A stretch of DNA of 8,471 nucleotides from Acidimicrobiia bacterium. Its GTDB lineage: Bacteria > Actinomycetota > Acidimicrobiia > Spongiisociales > ZC4RG35. The notes beneath the pieces were generated by a model. That model was not told where the DNA came from. It saw only the letters and a list, made by a program, of their open reading frames with translations, and made no database searches. The stretch covers positions 1 through 8,471 of the forward strand of contig JAICND010000041.1 in NCBI GenBank assembly GCA_025929005.1, given 5' to 3'. Position 1 is the stretch's first letter; each line of letters starts with the position of its first letter. Shown here piece after piece: positions 5,063 through 8,471 of this stretch. Position numbers and translations under genes: made by a program.

Positions 5063-6354
5063 CCAGGACCGTCGAGGGCGGTCTCCTCACCGGAGCCGCC
5101 GTCCTCGCCGCCTTTGGAGTGACGCTGGTGAACCTGGCAGGTGGGGGAAGTCTCGACGCCCGGGTCGGTCTCACCTTTGTCGTGATGCTCCTCGCCTTCG
5201 GTGGGGTACATCTCGCCATCCGCCGTTGGGCCCCCTCCGCCTCCAACGCTTTGCTTCCCCCAGCCGCCCTCCTCACCGCCCTCGGTCTGGCGGAAATCCA
5301 TCGCCTCGATCCGGCCCGGGCCGCCCTCCAGCAATGGTGGCTTCTGATCGCTGCCGGTCTTGCGGTAGGCATGCTGCGAATCTTCGCCACCACCCGCCTC
5401 GACACCATCAGGCGATATCGAAACCTGCTCCTGGCTGGCGCCCTCGTCCTGCTCGTGTTGCCTCTTCTCCCGTCGAGCGGTCCCATCCCGATCAAGGGTC
5501 TCGAAGCCAACGGTTCTCGACTCTGGGTTCTTATCGACCTCGGCATCACCGAGATGCGCTTCCAGCCCGGGGAGATCGCCAAGCTGATCGTGGTGCTCTT
5601 CCTGGCCAGCTATCTGGCTGAGCGTCAGTCCTCCCTCGCTGACCGCCCTCGCAAGGTAGGACCGTTTCACCTGCCCGAGCCGCGCCAACTCTTTCCTCTG
5701 GTCCTGGTGTGGGCGGCCAGTCTCGGCGTGCTGGTTGGACAACGCGACCTCGGAGCTTCGCTGCTCTTGTTCGGCGCATTCGTCGGCATGCTCTACACCG
5801 CCACCGGCCGCCCCGCCTACCTGGCAGTGGGAGGGCTCCTGGCGGTGGGAGGTGGGTTCGCCGCCTATCGGGTGTTCGACCACGTGGTCCGCCGGGTGGA
5901 AGCGTGGATCTCACCGTTCGAGCACTTCGAAGGCTCCGGTTATCAGGTTGCCCAGGCCTGGTTCGGGATGGGAACCGGAAGCCTCTCCGGATCCGGACTC
6001 GGTTTGGGTCGACCCGATCTCATCCCCAACGCCGACACCGACTTCATCTTCGCCGCCATTGCGGAGGAACTCGGGTTCGCCGGTTCTATCGCGGTGATCG
6101 CGGCGTTTGCGATGCTGGTGGCGGTCGGTTTCGGAATCGCTCTGCGCTCACGCGACCGTTTTCGCAAGCTCACCGCCGCCGGTCTCACCTGGGTATTCGC
6201 CCTCCAGACACTGCTGATCCTCGGCGGCGTGTTGCGTTTGGTACCCCTCACCGGCATCACGCTCCCCTTCGTCTCTTATGGCGGCTCCTCGCTCGTCGGC
6301 AACTTCCTGCTTGTCGGGCTGCTCGCCCGCATCTCCCACGAGGAACAGACATGA
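5059..6354 (+). CDS. rodA: RodA/FtsW SEDS-family peptidoglycan glycosyltransferase
   Basis: A 431-residue polytopic membrane protein of the SEDS family, which polymerises lipid II into glycan strands together with a class B penicillin-binding protein. About ten hydrophobic segments can be seen. Family motifs include NGSRLWVLIDLG (151-162), MRFQPGEIAKL (166-176, the usual F-Q-P-x-E-x-x-K), QRDLGASLLL (228-237), the extracellular loop with GYQVAQAWFGMGTG (294-307) and GSGLGLG (311-317), ADTDFIFAAIAEELGFAG (325-342) and GITLPFVSYGGSSLVGN (399-415). D328 of TDFIF probably corresponds to the conserved, essential loop-4 aspartate. Placed between pstP and pbpA it matches the locus called rodA in mycobacteria; FtsW cannot be excluded by motif alone. 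The ATG at 5059 overlaps the pstP stop (ATGA) with at best a weak ribosome-binding site; the pbpA start overlaps its own stop. Confidence 0.93.
   Translation: MTRTVEGGLLTGAAVLAAFGVTLVNLAGGGSLDARVGLTFVVMLLAFGGVHLAIRRWAPSASNALLPPAALLTALGLAEIHRLDPARAALQQWWLLIAAGLAVGMLRIFATTRLDTIRRYRNLLLAGALVLLVLPLLPSSGPIPIKGLEANGSRLWVLIDLGITEMRFQPGEIAKLIVVLFLASYLAERQSSLADRPRKVGPFHLPEPRQLFPLVLVWAASLGVLVGQRDLGASLLLFGAFVGMLYTATGRPAYLAVGGLLAVGGGFAAYRVFDHVVRRVEAWISPFEHFEGSGYQVAQAWFGMGTGSLSGSGLGLGRPDLIPNADTDFIFAAIAEELGFAGSIAVIAAFAMLVAVGFGIALRSRDRFRKLTAAGLTWVFALQTLLILGGVLRLVPLTGITLPFVSYGGSSLVGNFLLVGLLARISHEEQT
6340..6345 (+). promoter_or_regulatory. Shine-Dalgarno GAGGAA fixing the pbpA start
   Basis: GAGGAA lies 5 bases before ATG 6351, inside the end of rodA. 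It decides the pbpA start, because the same frame stays open far upstream (back to about 5709) through rodA. That extension is Arg/Pro-rich shadow sequence. Confidence 0.7.
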
Positions 6355-7802
6355 ACCGCCCCACCCGACGGCTGGCGGTCGGTGTGATGATCTGTTTCGG
6401 TCTGCTCGCTCTCATGTCGACCTGGGTGCAGGTGCTCGCCGCCGACGACTACCGCCTTGATCCACGCAATGCCCGCTTCAACCTCGCCCAGAGCGGGAAA
6501 GAGCGCGGGCTCATCCTGTCGGCCGACGGAGTGGTCCTGGCTCGAAGCGATCCCGACCCCGACACCCCGGGTACGTATGTCCGGGTCTATCCGGAGGGTG
6601 AGGCGTTCACCCATGTAGTTGGCTACGCCAGCCTGTTGTTCGGGGAGAACGGCCTCGAACGCATCTACTCAGCCGACCTCCGTTCCCGCCGCGACCTCAC
6701 GATTTCCGACCTGATCGCTGTGATCCTGGGGAGGGATCTCCGTCCCGACAATCTCCAGATCACCCTCGATGCACAGCTGCAGAGAACCGCCCTGGCGGCG
6801 CTTGATGGCCAGGCTGGCTCGGTGGTGGCACTCAACCCGCAAACGGGAGAGATTCTGGCAATGGTCTCCTTCCCGTCCTTTGACCCGGCCCTGCTGCTCG
6901 GTCCCGACGCCGCCGAGCGCTGGCAGGAACTCGTGGACGATCCCGCCCGACCGCTGGCCGATCGCACCACCCGTGAGCTCTACCCACCCGGATCGACCTT
7001 CAAAGTGATAGTGACGGGGGCCGCTCTTCAGTCGGGGGTAGCGGGACCCGAGACGACTTTCCCCGACCCCGCCGAGTTTCAGCTTCCGGGATCGGACTCC
7101 ACCATCTCCAACTTCGATGGCGACGTCTGCAACGACGGTGCCAGTGTCACGCTGCAGCAGGCCTTTGTCCGCTCCTGCAACACCACCTTCGCCAACCTCG
7201 CCATCCAGGTGGGAGCGGTCGAGATCGGTGGAGTAGCCAACGCCTTCGGGTTCAATAATCCGATCGAGTCGCCCTGGACGATCGCCACCTCCAACTTCCC
7301 CACTTCTCAGCTCAGCGATGACCAGGCTGCCCTTGGTCAGAGCGGCATCGGCGAACGCGACGTTCGGGCCACCCCCCTGCAGATGGCGCTCGTCGCCGCC
7401 GGAGTGGCCAACGACGGCGTTGTGATGAATCCCTACCTGGTCGAAAGGATCTTCAACGCCGACGGTGTTGACCAGGAAATGGCCGAGCAGAGCCCGCTCC
7501 GCACCGCCCTCGCTCCCGCCACGGCCGAAGTGCTCACCCAACTAATGGAAAGGGTGGTGACCTCGGGGACTGGCCGGCGAGCGGCCGTTCCTGGCCAGCG
7601 GGTGGCTGGCAAGACCGGTACCGCCTCGGGGCCGGGAGGCCAGCCCCACGCCTGGTTCATCGGCTTCGCTCCGGTCGAGAATCCCACGATCGCCCTGGCG
7701 GTGCTGGTGGAAGCAGGCGGGAACGTTGGTGAGACCGCCACCGGAGGCGGGGTGGCCGCCCCTATTGCCGCCGAGGTTTTTGCCGAATGGCTCAATCGGT
7801 GA
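6351..7802 (+). CDS. pbpA: PbpA: class B penicillin-binding protein (transpeptidase)
   Basis: A 483-residue, membrane-anchored D,D-transpeptidase that cross-links peptidoglycan, probably as partner of the upstream RodA. A short cytosolic tail (1-7) and one membrane helix (about 8-30) precede the PBP dimerisation-type region (40-135), which includes the DPRN segment (37-40) and LRVYP-like VRVYP (77-81) seen in mycobacterial PbpA. The transpeptidase domain carries STFK with catalytic S215 and K218, SCN (275-277, the S-x-N motif) and KTGT (421-424). Length is close to the 491 residues of M. tuberculosis PbpA. Cysteines 260 and 276 have the same 16-residue spacing as the pair I recall forming a disulfide near the active site in the mycobacterial enzyme. 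The ATG start has a good ribosome-binding site and overlaps the rodA stop (ATGA). Confidence 0.96.
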   Translation: MNRPTRRLAVGVMICFGLLALMSTWVQVLAADDYRLDPRNARFNLAQSGKERGLILSADGVVLARSDPDPDTPGTYVRVYPEGEAFTHVVGYASLLFGENGLERIYSADLRSRRDLTISDLIAVILGRDLRPDNLQITLDAQLQRTALAALDGQAGSVVALNPQTGEILAMVSFPSFDPALLLGPDAAERWQELVDDPARPLADRTTRELYPPGSTFKVIVTGAALQSGVAGPETTFPDPAEFQLPGSDSTISNFDGDVCNDGASVTLQQAFVRSCNTTFANLAIQVGAVEIGGVANAFGFNNPIESPWTIATSNFPTSQLSDDQAALGQSGIGERDVRATPLQMALVAAGVANDGVVMNPYLVERIFNADGVDQEMAEQSPLRTALAPATAEVLTQLMERVVTSGTGRRAAVPGQRVAGKTGTASGPGGQPHAWFIGFAPVENPTIALAVLVEAGGNVGETATGGGVAAPIAAEVFAEWLNR

Positions 7803-7809
7803 GTGCCCG

Positions 7810-7815
7810 TAGAAT
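7810..7815 (+). promoter_or_regulatory. Possible internal -10 box before the kinase gene
   Basis: TAGAAT, one mismatch from TATAAT, lies in the 43-bp gap between pbpA and the kinase, 30 bases before the kinase ATG. No good -35 is seen at 16-18 bases upstream. It may give the kinase some expression independent of the upstream block, or be chance. Confidence 0.25.
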
Positions 7816-7845
7816 CAAGCCGGCGTTCCGTCTGAACCTTTCTCA

Positions 7846-8471
7846 ATGGATTTCCCTCACCCTCTCACCGATCGTTACCACTTAACTTCCCACCTGGCCC
7901 GGGGGGGAATGGCCGACGTCTACCAGGGCCAGGACACTCTCCTCGGACGGCGGGTGGCGGTGAAGATGCTGCACGCCCAGTACTCCAACGACGAGGCGTT
8001 CGTCAAGAGATTCCGCCGCGAGGCCCAGGCAGCCGCCAACCTCGCCCATCCCAACATCGTCGGCATCTACGACTGGGGTCAGGCGGGCAACACCTATTTC
8101 ATCGTCATGGAACTGGTCGATGGCCGTTCCATGCGCGATGTGTTGCGCAGCGAAGGCGCCCTGCTCCCCCGCCGGGCCGCCGAGATCGGTTTGGAGGTCT
8201 CCTCGGCTCTCTCTGCTGCTCACCGGGCGGGTTTGCTCCATCGCGACATCAAGCCCGGCAACATCCTTCTCGCCACCAATGGGTCGGTGAAGGTCACCGA
8301 CTTCGGAATCGCCCGGGCGTGGGACGACTCCCAGGAGTTGACCCGGACCGGTGCCGTGATCGGTACCGCCACCTACTTCAGCCCCGAGCAGGCGCAGGGC
8401 GCCCCCGCCGACGAGCGATCCGACGTCTATTCGCTGGGAGTGGTGCTCTATGAAATGCTGGCCGGTCGACC
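7846..8471 (+). CDS. PknB-type Ser/Thr protein kinase, N-terminal part (cut by right edge)
   Basis: The first 208 codons of a Hanks-type kinase; the frame stays open to the edge. Kinase landmarks in order: glycine-rich loop LARGGMADVY (17-26), VAVK with ATP-binding K40, helix-C E59 (RREAQAAANLAHPNIV), the MEL hinge (88-90), catalytic loop HRDIKPGN (132-139, D134 and N139), DFG (152-154), activation loop LTRTGAVIGTATYFSPEQ (165-182) and RSDVYSLG (191-198). T166 and T168 align with the two autophosphorylated threonines (171 and 173) of M. tuberculosis PknB, which PstP removes. The activation loop looks more like PknB than PknA, but the membrane helix and any PASTA domains that would settle it lie beyond the edge, so I give no symbol. 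The ATG at 7846 has no visible ribosome-binding site; it is the first start giving the family N-terminus L-x-D-R-Y. Confidence 0.95.
   Translation, partial: MDFPHPLTDRYHLTSHLARGGMADVYQGQDTLLGRRVAVKMLHAQYSNDEAFVKRFRREAQAAANLAHPNIVGIYDWGQAGNTYFIVMELVDGRSMRDVLRSEGALLPRRAAEIGLEVSSALSAAHRAGLLHRDIKPGNILLATNGSVKVTDFGIARAWDDSQELTRTGAVIGTATYFSPEQAQGAPADERSDVYSLGVVLYEMLAGR

Noticed and set aside
4699..5883. 394-codon minus-strand open frame across pstP and rodA
   Set aside because: Antisense to two well-supported genes; Gly/Glu/Gln-rich low-complexity translation without motifs.
5709..6350. N-terminal extension of the pbpA reading frame into rodA
   Set aside because: The extension is Arg/Pro-rich and out of frame within rodA; the ATG at 6351 has a good ribosome-binding site and gives the normal PbpA N-terminus.
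6669..7541. 290-codon minus-strand open frame inside pbpA
   Set aside because: Antisense to the PbpA transpeptidase motifs and Gly/Val/Arg-rich without family features.

Overview
The window is GC-rich, densely coding bacterial DNA, and its gene content points to the phylum Actinobacteria (Actinomycetota). The plus-strand half carries the cell-wall and Ser/Thr-phosphorylation cluster typical of that phylum: fhaA (with its DUF3662-type N-terminus), fhaB, pstP, rodA, pbpA and a PknB-type kinase. Several proteins are shorter than their Mycobacterium tuberculosis counterparts. FhaA has almost no linker and PstP has no membrane or extracytoplasmic part. This suggests a lineage outside the mycobacteria and streptomycetes, perhaps a deep-branching class such as Acidimicrobiia, but the sequence alone does not settle that.

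Layout, minus strand (read right to left from about 3165): tRNA-Leu(CAG), an unrecognised membrane-anchored 328-residue protein, serS, a UbiE/MenG-like methyltransferase, a 17-bp inverted repeat overlapping the methyltransferase stop codon, and the first 23 codons of a LysE/RhtB-type exporter cut by the left edge. The serS and methyltransferase genes overlap by 4 bp (GTGA).

Layout, plus strand (3269 to the right edge): fhaA, fhaB, pstP, rodA and pbpA are joined by start/stop overlaps of 8, 4, 4 and 4 bp, the pattern of one translationally coupled transcript. After a 43-bp gap comes a Ser/Thr kinase that runs off the right edge after 208 codons. The two blocks diverge from a roughly 100-bp intergenic region (3165-3268).

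How the genes fit together: RodA (SEDS glycosyltransferase) and PbpA (class B transpeptidase) are expected to polymerise and cross-link peptidoglycan. The kinase phosphorylates Thr residues in itself and in wall-synthesis partners, PstP removes those phosphates, and the FHA domains of FhaA and FhaB bind phospho-Thr proteins to assemble or regulate the machinery. This is a known system, and I see no clearly new one. The least explained items are the membrane-anchored 328-residue protein, the large inverted repeat at 82-119 and a 7-bp tandem repeat at the fhaA/fhaB junction. No intergenic gap exceeds 300 bases, and I saw no CRISPR array, insertion sequence or origin.
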